Of a DNA stretch of 64,000 nucleotides, positions 53,120 through 62,597 are shown one piece after another (the first letter of the stretch is position 1; each line of letters begins with the position of its first letter). The DNA comes from Luteolibacter sp. SL250 (lineage in GTDB: Bacteria; Verrucomicrobiota; Verrucomicrobiia; Verrucomicrobiales; Akkermansiaceae), in contig NZ_CP113054.1 in NCBI RefSeq assembly GCF_026625605.1, positions 1,922,001 to 1,986,000 on the forward strand, written 5' to 3'. The translations under genes were made by a program, and so were the position numbers. Under the pieces are notes generated by a model, which was given only the letters and a program-made list of their open reading frames with translations, searched no databases and had not been told where the DNA came from.

Positions 53120-53683
53120 ATGAAACGGCTTTTCCAGACCCTGTTCTGCTCCCTGCTGCTGGCGGGCAGCGCGGTGGCCACCACCATCATGGTGGTGCCC
53201 ATCTATGAACCGCTGAGCCTACACGGCACGGATGGGGATGATGTCATCATGGACGTGGGGGAGGCGCTCCAGGCGTCCGTCATGGCCCGCCCCATGGCTC
53301 TGACCGGTGCGTTTCCGGAAGTACTCATCGACTCCATCAAGACCCCCCACCAGATCCCGACGAACAACCCGAATTACAAGGTCACGGAGGCGAACCTGCT
53401 GGTGCTGTGCAAGGTGGGCATCAACGGCCGCATGTCCCAGGAAGGGCTCATCGTCACGCTGGACATCACCGAGCTGGAGATCCCGACGGAGGTGGACCTG
53501 ACCAGCCGCCAGGTGCTCAGGCTCGCCCTCATCGCCGTGCGGAAGACGCTGGAGGAATACCAGCGCCCGCAGACCCAGCCGCTCGTCGTCACCATCGCCA
53601 TCGAAGGCGCCACCGAGGGCAAGGCGCCGCTGGTCGATCTGGCGGGCAAGTTCACCATCGGTGAATTGCCGCCGGCGAACTGA
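53120..53683 (+). CDS. Exported protein of unknown function, 187 aa
   Basis: Signal peptide MKRLFQTLFCSLLLAGSAVA. The mature part is mixed alpha/beta (MVVPIYEPLSLHGTDGDDVI, KVTEANLLVLCKVGINGRMS, then EVDLTSRQVLRLALIAVRKT). No domain recognised. It is flanked on both sides by members of the 106-bp repeat family (52827-53060 and 53689-53793). Start at 53120; an ATG at 53102 in the same frame would spoil the signal. Confidence 0.7.
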   Translation: MKRLFQTLFCSLLLAGSAVATTIMVVPIYEPLSLHGTDGDDVIMDVGEALQASVMARPMALTGAFPEVLIDSIKTPHQIPTNNPNYKVTEANLLVLCKVGINGRMSQEGLIVTLDITELEIPTEVDLTSRQVLRLALIAVRKTLEEYQRPQTQPLVVTIAIEGATEGKAPLVDLAGKFTIGELPPAN

Positions 53684-53688
53684 TCTGC

Positions 53689-53793
53689 GTAGCGGATTTC
53701 GTGGGAAATTCGGCTGGGTGGAGATCACCCGGCAAACCGGCGCCAGTTCATCGTGGATTTCCCCGCCGCCGAATCTCTCTCGGGATTCGCCCA
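53689..53793. repeat. 106-bp repeat family, degenerate copy 3
   Basis: Begins GTAGCGGATTTCGTGGGAAA (GTAGCGAAGGTCGTGAG in the other copies) and ends TCTCGGGATTCGC. The internal phrases GGCTGGG, AAACCGGCGCCAGTTCATC and GCCGAATCTC line up with copies 1-2, and the length (105 bp) agrees. It has many substitutions, so it is older or unselected. Confidence 0.65.
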
Positions 53794-53868
53794 CCCCTCG
53801 GATGATCCCGTGATTTCACTTCCCAAGACGGGGGGGATTCCGCTTCTCTCTGTGCAGACAAAAATCGC

Positions 53869-54606
53869 ATGAGTTCTCCTTCCAAAGATCCCCGTCCCTT
53901 CAAGCGCGCCATCCTCAAACTCAGCGGCGAGGCGTTGCGGGAGCCCGGGTCCACGGACAACATTTCTCCGGAGATCGTCGATCGCATCGCTCTGGAGATC
54001 AAGGAAGCGGTGGCGACCGGCCTGGAGCTGGGCATCGTCGTCGGCGGTGGGAATTTCTGGCGCGGAGCCAGTGCTTCCGCGCGCGGCATGGATCGTGCCA
54101 CCGCGGACTACGTGGGCATGCTGGCCACCGTCATGAATGCCCTGGCCCTGGAAGGCGCGCTGGAGCATCACGGTGTCAGTTGCCGGGTGCAGTCCGCCAT
54201 CGAGATGAAGAACGTCGCGGAGCCCTTCATCCGCCGGAAGGCCGAGCGCCAGCTCGAGGACGGAAAGGTCGTCATCTTCGCCGCGGGAACCGGCAGCCCC
54301 TTTTTCTCCACGGACACCACCTCCGCCCTCCGCGCCAGCGAGATGGGTGTGGATGTCATCCTCAAGGCCACCCAGGTGGACGGTGTCTACAACGCGGACC
54401 CGCGAAAGGACCCCAACGCCGTCCGCTATGAGACCGTCACCTTCCAGGAGTGCCTGACCAAGCGCCTGAGCGTCATGGATGCCACGGCATTCAGCCTCTG
54501 CATGGACAACCACATCCCCATCATCATCTTCGATCTCGGCCCGGCCGGGAACCTTTCCCACGCCCTGCGCGGCCTCCCCATCGGCACCCTGGTGCACGGT
54601 GAGTGA
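53869..54606 (+). CDS. pyrH: UMP kinase
   Basis: 245 aa; makes UDP from UMP with ATP. Family features: [80 protein letters not shown] and the C-terminal [18 protein letters not shown] single-domain, hexameric type. frr follows 27 bp later, the classic pyrH-frr order. Confidence 0.97.
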   Translation: MSSPSKDPRPFKRAILKLSGEALREPGSTDNISPEIVDRIALEIKEAVATGLELGIVVGGGNFWRGASASARGMDRATADYVGMLATVMNALALEGALEHHGVSCRVQSAIEMKNVAEPFIRRKAERQLEDGKVVIFAAGTGSPFFSTDTTSALRASEMGVDVILKATQVDGVYNADPRKDPNAVRYETVTFQECLTKRLSVMDATAFSLCMDNHIPIIIFDLGPAGNLSHALRGLPIGTLVHGE

Positions 54607-54633
54607 TCCCCACCTTTTCCCAACCAGCACATC

Positions 54634-55200
54634 ATGGACCCTGATACAGCCATTCTCGAAGTCGAAGAAGCGATGACCAAATGCGTGGACTACCTCATCC
54701 ACGAGTTCGCCGGTGTCCGCACGGGCAAGGCCAGCCCCGCCCTCATCGAAAACCTCGACGTCCACGTCCATGCCTACGGCGCGGTGTCGAAACTGAAGAG
54801 CCTCGCCGTCATCAACTCGCCGGAGCCGCGGATGCTGGTCGTGCAGCCCTTTGATCCGTCCACCACCCGCGACATCGAGCGCGCCATCCGCGAGTGCAAG
54901 CTGGGCCTCAACCCCGCCGCCGCGGACCGCTCCATCCGCGTGCCCATCCCGGAACTCTCCGAGGAACGCCGCCGTGACATGGTCAAGATGATCAAGCAGC
55001 TGGCGGAGGAAGCGAAGGTCCGCCTCCGCGCCGCGCGCAAGGACGGCATGGATGCCGCCAAGAAAATGAAGGCGGACAATATCATCGCGGAAGACGCCCA
55101 GAAGGACTTCGAGAAGGAAGTCCAGGACCTCACCAACAAGTTCACCAAGAAGATCGACGAGCACGCCGTCGCCAAGGAAGCGGACCTGATGAAGGTCTGA
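54634..55200 (+). CDS. frr: Ribosome recycling factor
   Basis: 188 aa; splits post-termination ribosomes with EF-G. Motifs: HEFAGVRTGKASPALIENLD, PEPRMLVVQPFDPSTTRDIE, NPAAADRSIRVPIPELSEER, RRDMVKMIKQLAEEAKVRLR, LTNKFTKKIDEHAVAKEADL. Length typical. It is followed by a GC-rich inverted repeat with T-rich tail. Confidence 0.97.
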   Translation: MDPDTAILEVEEAMTKCVDYLIHEFAGVRTGKASPALIENLDVHVHAYGAVSKLKSLAVINSPEPRMLVVQPFDPSTTRDIERAIRECKLGLNPAAADRSIRVPIPELSEERRRDMVKMIKQLAEEAKVRLRAARKDGMDAAKKMKADNIIAEDAQKDFEKEVQDLTNKFTKKIDEHAVAKEADLMKV

Positions 55201-55230
55201 TCCGCTTTCCCCGATCCTTCCCAATGCTTC

Positions 55231-55263
55231 AGGACGCCGGTCAGCCGACCGGCGTCCTCATTT
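55231..55263 (+). terminator. Probable terminator after frr
   Basis: An 11-bp stem AGGACGCCGGT / ACCGGCGTCCT with a 6-nt loop, followed by CATTTT. It lies 30 bp after the frr stop. Confidence 0.75.
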
Positions 55264-55340
55264 TCCGGAGGGCGCATGCCGTTGCGTCCTCTTCGCTTCT
55301 TGGGCGCCGTGCGGCCGCATCGGCGTGTGTCCCTCCGAAA

Positions 55341-55375
55341 GAAAAGGAGCAAACCCCTTGGCGGGATTTGCTCCT
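55341..55375 (-). terminator. Terminator-like hairpin after the PEP-CTERM gene
   Basis: On the minus strand, AGGAGCAAA pairs with TTTGCTCCT around a 17-nt loop and is followed by TTTC, 22 bp beyond the stop of the PEP-CTERM gene at 55398. Not perfect, but well placed. Confidence 0.6.
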
Positions 55376-55397
55376 CTATCAGATGGAAAGCGGTGCC

Positions 55398-56099
55398 TCA
55401 GGCCAGCCTGCGGCGGCGGAGCACGATGCCCGCACCGGCGACGGCCAGCAGACCGAGGGATGCCGGCTCGGGGACAGCGACGGAAACGTTGTCCACATCG
55501 ATGCGGAAGTCCGTGAACGTCGTGTTCGCGGGGAGGTAGAATCCCAGCTGCACGTTCTGGATGTTGCCGAACACCGAATTGAAATCCCCGCCGCCGTAGG
55601 AAAGGAACGGAGGGTTGCTGTTGGTGATCGGGATGGTGATGGTGGTCCAGGTGTCGGAGGCGACGGCGTACGACGCGGTGCTGGCCAGGCTCGCGGCGTT
55701 TCCGCCGCCGGCGTCGAGCCGTGCGTAGAGGTTCAGTGTCTGGTTGTAGTTGTGCCGGACGGCGACCGTCATGGTGGTCACCCCGGAGGTGATCCAGTTT
55801 CCGGCGAAAGCGTCACCGCTGGCGTCGGCGCTGGCATTGCCACGTATCAGCGTCTGCAGCGGCGGCGCGCCGAACGGACCGCTGGCTCCGGAGGTGAAAG
55901 TCGAAGTGAAGGAGATATAGCCGGAATTGCCGACGCCACCCGTCGCGCTGTAGGTGGGGGCCACGGAGTTGCCGGTCAGCCAGCCGCTTGCGTTGGTGTT
56001 GAAGGTCTCGGTGAACGCAGTCACCGCAGAGGCGGATCCTCCGGACAACGCCAGACCAAGGATGAGTGCGGAAAAGCTGCGGAGAAGGTGTGTTTTCAC
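55398..56099 (-). CDS. PEP-CTERM surface protein, 233 aa
   Basis: Signal peptide about residues 1-25 (MKTHLLRSFSALILGLALSG, then GSASA). The body is a beta-sandwich-like, Ser/Thr/Asn-rich exported domain (TFNTNASGWLTGNS, TMTVAVRHNYNQTLNLYARL, FTDFRIDVDNVSVA). The C-terminus has VPEPASLGLLAVAGAGIVLR plus RRR, a canonical PEP-CTERM signal. The GTG at 56099 is preferred to the TTG at 56135. PEP-CTERM proteins are processed by an exosortase that is not in this window. Confidence 0.87.
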   Translation of the reverse strand: MKTHLLRSFSALILGLALSGGSASAVTAFTETFNTNASGWLTGNSVAPTYSATGGVGNSGYISFTSTFTSGASGPFGAPPLQTLIRGNASADASGDAFAGNWITSGVTTMTVAVRHNYNQTLNLYARLDAGGGNAASLASTASYAVASDTWTTITIPITNSNPPFLSYGGGDFNSVFGNIQNVQLGFYLPANTTFTDFRIDVDNVSVAVPEPASLGLLAVAGAGIVLRRRRLA

Positions 56100-56292
56100 G
56101 CGCGCGAGCAGTAGATGGATTGCCAGTCTGAGCAAGTTTAAAGAGAATGAATCTCAATATTGATAAGCCTAATGAGGCAACCTGTGCTTTCCGCCTGAAC
56201 TCATCCACGGTCATCCGTCCGGCAAAGTGGCGGGCGTCGTCGTTTCCCGTTGAACGGACGGTTCGGAGATCCCACCCTTCCTCCGGGCAAGC

Positions 56293-57165
56293 ATGACCGG
56301 GCATGAAAACATCGCCGCGCGGACGGTCGTCAGGAGCATGGCGGTGAATGCCGTGCTCGCGCTGGTGAAGATCGTCACCGGGGTGGTGGGGAACTCCTAC
56401 GCGCTCATCGCGGACGGCATCGAGTCGCTCAACGACCTGTTTTCCTCCCTCGTCGTTTGGTGTTCGCTGAAGGTGGCCCACCGCCCGCCCAGCGAGAGGT
56501 ATCCCTATGGCCTGGGAAAGGCAGAGCAACTCGGCGCCCTTTTCTCCGCCGTATCCCTGCTGGCCGCCGGCGGCGTCATCATCTGGCAGAGCGTGAGGAA
56601 CATCATCCACCGCCATGAACCGCCCGCGTGGTTCACCCTGCCCGTCCTCGTCGTGGTCATCATCACGAAGGAATTGCTCTCCCGCCATGCACTGAAAAAG
56701 AGTGTGGAGACGGAAAGCACCGCGTTGAAAGGGGACGCTTGGCACCACCGGGCGGACGCCATTACCTCCGCCGCCGCACTCGTCGGCATCCTCGTCGCCC
56801 TCATCGGTGGTCCGGGGTTCGAGAAAGCGGACGACATCGGTGCGCTGGTCGGCTGCACCGTCATCGTCTTCAACGGCATCCTCCTCCTGCGCACCGCCCT
56901 CCATGAGAACCTCGACGGTGCCCCGTCCCCGCAACTGCTGGAGCAGGTGAGGGCCGTCGCCACCGCAGTCCCCGAGGTCATGGGCATCGAGAAACTGCGC
57001 ATGAAAAAAATGGGCCTCGGCTACTTCATGGACATCCACATCGAGGTGGACCCCCACATGACCGTGGAGAAAGGCCACCAGATCGGCCACGACGTCAAAG
57101 ACGCCATCTGCCGGGAGGTTCCGCAGGTCACGGATGTCGTGACGCACATCGAGCCGTTCGGGTAG
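56293..57165 (+). CDS. Cation diffusion facilitator (CDF) transporter
   Basis: 290 aa with six TM helices, an inner-membrane antiporter of divalent cations (Zn, Fe, Mn or Co). TM2 motif in ALIADGIESLNDLFSSLVV (the D-x3-D type metal site), TM5 site KGDAWHHRADAITSAAALVG (H-x3-D type). The cytosolic C-terminal domain includes VTDVVTHIEP. The ATG at 56293 (MTGHENIAARTV) is close to the usual CDF start. It is divergent from the PEP-CTERM gene. Confidence 0.92.
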   Translation: MTGHENIAARTVVRSMAVNAVLALVKIVTGVVGNSYALIADGIESLNDLFSSLVVWCSLKVAHRPPSERYPYGLGKAEQLGALFSAVSLLAAGGVIIWQSVRNIIHRHEPPAWFTLPVLVVVIITKELLSRHALKKSVETESTALKGDAWHHRADAITSAAALVGILVALIGGPGFEKADDIGALVGCTVIVFNGILLLRTALHENLDGAPSPQLLEQVRAVATAVPEVMGIEKLRMKKMGLGYFMDIHIEVDPHMTVEKGHQIGHDVKDAICREVPQVTDVVTHIEPFG

Positions 57166-57332
57166 CGGAGATGGTGGAAACACGGGCTTCCTGGCCTTCT
57201 GATTGCAGGGTATTTCCGCCCATCTCAGACCTGATGTCATAAAAGTGGTAAATTTCCGGTTGCCCTCCGCCGCGGATGGCCCTATGCCTTTGGCCGTCGG
57301 CAGTCCGCGACAGCGGATCGCCTGCCCCTAAT

Positions 57333-57405
57333 GCCTCGGTAGCTCAGTTGGTAGAGCAGAAGACTCTTAATCTTTTGGTCCTTGGTTCGAATCCAAGCCG
57401 GGGTA
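57333..57405 (+). tRNA. tRNA-Lys (anticodon CTT)
   Basis: A complete cloverleaf is visible: acceptor GCCTCGG paired with CCGGGGT (two G-U pairs), D-arm GCTC / GAGC, anticodon stem GAAGA / TCTTT with loop CTCTTAA (anticodon CTT, reads AAG), and T-arm CTTGG-TTCGAAT-CCAAG. The discriminator is A at 57405. No CCA is encoded. Confidence 0.96.
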
Positions 57406-57677
57406 CTTCCTTGTTAAGGAGTGCTGGCGAATTGATGGAATGCCGGCAATGTGTACCGTGATCACGACCGGAGGTGCCGGATCATTTTTGGATACCGGTT
57501 TCAGCAAAGGTGGGAACCCTGGATTCGACCGTTGCCATGGCAGGGAAAATTTCCCTTTCCCGGTCGATCAGATGCTGCTTTGGCAACCACAGCCGCCGAT
57601 GCGGGTCCGGGAAAGGGTGCTTGTCTCCAGCACGGTTCCTGGCCCGCTGGAGGTTGCAGGGCTGGAGATGAAGGAGG

Positions 57678-60600
57678 CTATTCACCGATTTCCAGCCTCC
57701 AGAAGAGTCGTGCGGAGTCTTCGGTGGCGGGAGTGAGATAGAAGGAATGGATGAGCGCATCCCCATCCGTGACCGGTTCTCCGAGCTGGTGGGCCTGTGC
57801 GGAACCGTTGCCGAAGACGAGATTCGTGGTCGCCTGGATTTCGAAAGAGAGGCCTTTCATATCAGCAGGAAGCCGGACGGAAACGAGCTGATAGGATTTC
57901 CCGCCTTCCGTCCCGGGGGCAGGCAGTCCCGGACCGCTGTTGATGCTGTTGATCGTCGCCGAGTCGAACTTTTTCTGTCCGGAAGGGTGAGGCACTTCCG
58001 TCTGCAGGACGGCAGGCACGTTGGGATCGAGACCGAAGAGATACTTGAAGCCGTTGGCGACACCGTCTCCGGCGGGATCATCATTGAAGCCTTCTTCTCC
58101 GGGAGGGAAGCTGTACTGGCTTTTCCATGAGGAGAAGGTGGGTGTGGAGGCGGCTCCCCGGACAGTGAGGATCATCTCGGATGAGTAGACGGTGGTGGAT
58201 CCGTCCGTCACCGCGACGGTGTAGGTGGCGGCGTCATCGATGCCCACGGGGTGGATGTCGAGAGAGGGTCCGGTTTTGCCGGGGATGGGCTGGCCGTTCT
58301 TGCTCCACTGGAAGGAGAGGGCGCCTCCCACCGCGGAGACGGCGAACGTGACAGAGTCTCCGGGTTCCGCATAGGTGCCGGAACTCTGATGGGTGATGGC
58401 GGGGGCGGGTGCTCCGGGAAGCGGGCCGGAGCCGGTGGTGAGGCGGAGAATGCGCGGGGCGTTCGGGAAGCTGGTGGTGGTGATCCAGCGTCCGGCATAG
58501 ATCCGGGAGTGGGACGGGTTGGCATGGAGAAGCGAGAACGGATGTTGCGAGGGTGCGAAGTCGGCCTCCAGTTGCTGGCTCTCCATCATCATCACGGTGC
58601 CGGAGGCTTCGAACTGGGCGAGATTCTTGAGCAGACCTTCGGGGAGGTAATCGAGGTTGTCGTAGTAGGAATAGCTTCCGCCAAACAGGAGGCTGTTGTC
58701 GGGAAGGATTTCGCTGGAATAGATCGTGCCGAAGTAGGTGTGGGCGGGATTCGTGGCGGAGTTCACCGTTGGCTCCAGAGTTCCGTCGGCATGAAAGAGG
58801 GCAACCTGCCTGCGGGGGCTCTGGACGCTGTTGATGGTGACGATGCCGATGCCACCGGAAATAAGGAAACCTCCATCGTCGTGTAGTTTCAGTTCTTTGA
58901 CTCCGGTGGAACCGGTGCCGAGGTCGGCTTTGGTGAAGGTGGGGTCCTGGGTTCCGGAGGAGGTGAGCCGGGTGGTGGTGAGGCGGCTGCTGTTGTTCTG
59001 GCCGACGGCGACCAGTTTGCCGTCGGGAAGGAGCTTCACTCCCCGCTGGATGAAGTTTGAAATGCCGGTGGTGACAAGCTTTCCGTCGAAGGAGGCGTCG
59101 GGTGTTCCGTTGGCCTGGTAGCGGGCGATGTTGACCGTGTTGTTGCCCGTGCCGGAGAACCGGTAGCCTGCCAGGACGATGCGGTCCTGGGAGTCGATGG
59201 CAAGGGAACCGACCTGGGCGTTCGCGGGGAATGGGATGTTGAAGGAGAAATCCGGATTTCCATTCGCATCGAGGAGAAGGATCCGGGTGGAGATGGGAAG
59301 GGAGGCGGATTGACCGTAGTTCACGGCGGCACTGAGGACGACGACGATGTGGCCGTCGGAGAGGAAACCGAAATCTTCGACGGAAGCGTTGTAGAAGAAG
59401 TTGGAGACCGACTCGCGCAGGAGCGGGAAGGCGAAGGATGTGTCGAGGGTGCCGTCGGCATTGAGACGCATGAGGCCGTGGCGGGTATCGCTCAGGTATG
59501 AGAACTGGCCTCCGACGAGGATTTTCCCGTCGGGATATTCGTGGATTTTCCGGATCTCGATGCCATTCGCGCTGTATCCCAGATAACTTCGGGTGAAGGA
59601 TAAATTCAGGGCTGGAATGTTGGCATTGTAAGGGCCGTCCGCGGATATTCCCGAGGCGACATGGGTAATGGAAAGGCTCGCCGGAGGACTGAAGATGTCG
59701 CCGAATTGATTGGTGAGGCGGGCTTCGTAGAGTCCGGCGTTGGCGTCGGTGAGGTTGGAAAGGGTGAGGGTGGCGGAGGTGGCTCCGGAGATGGGCTGCC
59801 CGTTGTGGAACCACTGGATGGCGGTGGTATCGGGACTGCCCTGCACGGTGAAAGTGGCGTCCGCGCCCGGTTTTTTCGTCAGGCTGAGGGGCGGGGTGAC
59901 GACAAGAGGCTTGGGGTTGACCGTAAGCTGGGTTGCCCGGGTGACAACGGTGCCGAGGGGGTTGGTGACGAGGAGGTGGTAGGTCCCGGCGTCGTTGCCT
60001 CGGATGTCGGTGATGGTAAGGGCTGTGGTGTCAGCTCCTGTGACGCGGCCAACGTTTTCGAGCGGAAGGCCGTTGCGGAACCAGCGGTAGGTCAAATCGG
60101 GATCACCGATGACGCCCGCCTGAAGCTGGAGCGTGCCGTCCTGGACCAGCGTGACGGTGGCTGGCGGCTGGGTGGTGAGGACGGGATGGCCGACCTGGTT
60201 CCGTTCGGCGCGGATGACGGTGCTGTTGGAACCGGTGATGAGGGAGAAGTCCGGGCCGGAGGCCATGCCGTAGAAGCGGACGGTGCCGCTGAAGTATTTT
60301 TCTTCCCAGGTGCTGCCGGGGAGAGCGTCGGAGACGAAGTAGGTGCCGAAGTTGTCGCGGCGGACGAAAAATTTTCCGTCGATGAAAACGACGCTGTCGT
60401 AGCCGCCTCCCTGGGTGAGTGTGGGGCCGGTGGAGGTGAGCGAGGCGGGATCGCTTCCGGTGTAGATGTGGCCATTGTTGGCGACGATTACCCAGCGGCC
60501 ATTGCCGTAGGCGGCGCCATTCAGGGTGGCGTTGCTTTTTGTGGCGCTGGTCCAGGTGGCTCCGTTGTCGGGGGAGTGATAGTATTGGCCGCCGGTGGCG

Positions 60601-62348
60601 AGGGCGATCCATTGGCCGTTGGCGCCGACGACGGTGTGGGCGTTGCCGGGGGCGGGGCTGGCCGCATTCACATGCTGCCAGGTGAACCCGTCATCGGAAG
60701 TGAAGACGCGGTTCTGGATGGAGATGGCGAGCAGGGTGTCGCCATCCGAGGCGACGAATTTGATGGTTTCGTTCTGATTGAGGGGGAGGTTGGCGTCGAT
60801 CCAGGTGATGCCGTCGAGGGAAATCTGGTCGCCGCTGAAGAAGATGCCGTTGGCGAAAGCGATGGATCTCTTCGTGGGTGCGGGAGTCCAGTTGAGGCCG
60901 TCGCGGGTGATGAAGTTGAGGTTCTCGACGACGGTGGCAATACCGTGTAGGATATAGAGACCGTTGCCGTAGGTGACGCGGAGTTCGTTCGAGTTGGTGG
61001 CGATGTCCGCGGAAATGTCGCTGGAGGTGATCTTTTCCCATGCGAGCCCGTCGGTGGAGCGGCGGGTGAGGTAGAGCGCACCGGTGGCGATGCGGAGGGA
61101 CCCGTGATGGGCGACTCCGGTGGCGTTGGTGAGGGAATCTCGCGTTCCCTCCGTCCATGTCACTCCATTGGTGGAGTGGTAGAATTTCGCGTTGGTGCCC
61201 CCCGGGGTGCGGGCGATGAAGCGTTCGCCGTCGAAGCCGACGAAGCTGAAGGCATCGGGATTGTTGCGTGCGGTGAAATTGACGCCGTCGGTCGAGGTGG
61301 CGCTGTAGCCGTAGGCATTGATGAGATGGACGCCGTTGCCATGGACCAGGTGATCCGGGTTGGTGTTGAAATAGGAAGGGATGGCGCTGGCATCGAGCGC
61401 GGCTTCGGTGAATGTGGTGCCGTTGGTAGAGTGGTGGATCTTGAACCGGGTTTGGCCGTAGCCTTTCGCCACAAGATAGAGACGGCTGCCCATGGCACGC
61501 AGGAGAGGGTTCGTGAGAGGGCCGATGGCGTTGGAAGTGTACATGGGAGCTTCCCAGGTGGCTCCGGTGGCATCACTGGAGCGGGTGATTCCTCCGGTCA
61601 TGTTGCCGATGTAAAACCGGCCATCGTGGAATGTGACGGTCGTGATGTGCCAGTTCTGGACTTGTCCGATACCGGAGGCGCGGGGAACCCAGTTTTCGAG
61701 ATCGGTGCTGGTGAGCAGGGTGTTGTTTTCTCCGACAGCGACGTAGGTGCCGGAACCGTAGGCGAGCGCCGTCATGGGATGGACGCTGCCGGTGTGGCGG
61801 CTCTGCCATGTTTGGCCATCTTCCGAGAAATGGATGGCTCCCTTTTCACCGAGGACGACGAAGCGGGTGCCGTCGTGGATGATGGCCACCGAGTCGTGCA
61901 GCGGGGGTTTGGGATTGATGACCGTGAAATAGCCGTCGAGCGAGGCATTGACGTCATAGCCGCCGGTTTTCAGTTCGATGCGGGTGTGGGTGGTGGTCAG
62001 GCCGTTGGTGGTGGAGCCACTGCCGTGGAGCGTGCCGCCGGAGATGTTTCCGGCGGTGAGGTAAAAGCCATTCGGCTGCACCCAGTTGATGGTGCCGGCG
62101 GAATCGACGGTGCCGGTGATTCCCCCGCCCTGGAGAGTAATGGATCCATCGTTGGCGACTTCAGCAATGACGGTGCCGTTGGCGGTTTCCGGCTGGGTGA
62201 CGGCTCCTTCAAGACGGATATAGGAGTAGCCGATGTAGGTGCCCTGATAGGCCGCCTGGCCGAATGAAGGGATACCCAGCGCGAACAGCAGGAAGGCGGT
62301 CAATGCCAGGCGGATGGATGACAAGGGCGAGGTGGGATGGCGATGCAT
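57678..62348 (-). CDS. Giant secreted protein: beta-propeller, Ig-like and delta-60 repeats, 1556 aa
   Basis: Signal peptide ending LFALGIPSFGQA. About residues 150-735 are a sialidase/BNR-like propeller made of short repeats (HFSEDGQTWQSR, TSTDLENWVPR, HHSTNGTTFTEAA, FTSDDGFTWQHV, HSPDNGATWTSA). Next come two Ig-like domains (AGTYHLLVTNPLGTVVTRAT; AGLYEARLTNQFGDIFSPPA). About 930-1330 are delta-60 repeats (DGKILVGGQFSYLSDTRHGL, RLNADGTLDTSF). A third Ig domain follows, then FNDDPAGDGVANGFKYLFGL, the C-terminal module seen also on the protein at 3506. Probably a surface protein; target unknown. Confidence 0.85.
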   Translation of the reverse strand: MHRHPTSPLSSIRLALTAFLLFALGIPSFGQAAYQGTYIGYSYIRLEGAVTQPETANGTVIAEVANDGSITLQGGGITGTVDSAGTINWVQPNGFYLTAGNISGGTLHGSGSTTNGLTTTHTRIELKTGGYDVNASLDGYFTVINPKPPLHDSVAIIHDGTRFVVLGEKGAIHFSEDGQTWQSRHTGSVHPMTALAYGSGTYVAVGENNTLLTSTDLENWVPRASGIGQVQNWHITTVTFHDGRFYIGNMTGGITRSSDATGATWEAPMYTSNAIGPLTNPLLRAMGSRLYLVAKGYGQTRFKIHHSTNGTTFTEAALDASAIPSYFNTNPDHLVHGNGVHLINAYGYSATSTDGVNFTARNNPDAFSFVGFDGERFIARTPGGTNAKFYHSTNGVTWTEGTRDSLTNATGVAHHGSLRIATGALYLTRRSTDGLAWEKITSSDISADIATNSNELRVTYGNGLYILHGIATVVENLNFITRDGLNWTPAPTKRSIAFANGIFFSGDQISLDGITWIDANLPLNQNETIKFVASDGDTLLAISIQNRVFTSDDGFTWQHVNAASPAPGNAHTVVGANGQWIALATGGQYYHSPDNGATWTSATKSNATLNGAAYGNGRWVIVANNGHIYTGSDPASLTSTGPTLTQGGGYDSVVFIDGKFFVRRDNFGTYFVSDALPGSTWEEKYFSGTVRFYGMASGPDFSLITGSNSTVIRAERNQVGHPVLTTQPPATVTLVQDGTLQLQAGVIGDPDLTYRWFRNGLPLENVGRVTGADTTALTITDIRGNDAGTYHLLVTNPLGTVVTRATQLTVNPKPLVVTPPLSLTKKPGADATFTVQGSPDTTAIQWFHNGQPISGATSATLTLSNLTDANAGLYEARLTNQFGDIFSPPASLSITHVASGISADGPYNANIPALNLSFTRSYLGYSANGIEIRKIHEYPDGKILVGGQFSYLSDTRHGLMRLNADGTLDTSFAFPLLRESVSNFFYNASVEDFGFLSDGHIVVVLSAAVNYGQSASLPISTRILLLDANGNPDFSFNIPFPANAQVGSLAIDSQDRIVLAGYRFSGTGNNTVNIARYQANGTPDASFDGKLVTTGISNFIQRGVKLLPDGKLVAVGQNNSSRLTTTRLTSSGTQDPTFTKADLGTGSTGVKELKLHDDGGFLISGGIGIVTINSVQSPRRQVALFHADGTLEPTVNSATNPAHTYFGTIYSSEILPDNSLLFGGSYSYYDNLDYLPEGLLKNLAQFEASGTVMMMESQQLEADFAPSQHPFSLLHANPSHSRIYAGRWITTTSFPNAPRILRLTTGSGPLPGAPAPAITHQSSGTYAEPGDSVTFAVSAVGGALSFQWSKNGQPIPGKTGPSLDIHPVGIDDAATYTVAVTDGSTTVYSSEMILTVRGAASTPTFSSWKSQYSFPPGEEGFNDDPAGDGVANGFKYLFGLDPNVPAVLQTEVPHPSGQKKFDSATINSINSGPGLPAPGTEGGKSYQLVSVRLPADMKGLSFEIQATTNLVFGNGSAQAHQLGEPVTDGDALIHSFYLTPATEDSARLFWRLEIGE

Positions 62349-62597
62349 GGCTGGTCAGGTGTTCGGAGGTATTTCCTTGCTGGAAGGCCCCTTCGTAGGT
62401 GGGGGCCGGAATGACCCGGGGACGTCTCCATTGCCATGCCGGGATCATGGTGCGGGAGACGGAATGTCGGTTTCCGGTTGTTGATGAATGGTCTGGGATG
62501 ATACACATCCGGCCCCGGCGCGGAATCCCCTGAACGGAGGATGTTCATATTTCCAACACTCTGGGATACTCCCTCCCGATTTCCATATCATCCAGAC

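Noticed and set aside
57406-57740. Overlapping plus-strand ORFs (96-98 aa) after tRNA-Lys
   Set aside because: Three frames are open at once, with no motif and no conserved start; they run into the 3' end of the convergent giant gene. No attachment-site repeat of the tRNA end was found either.
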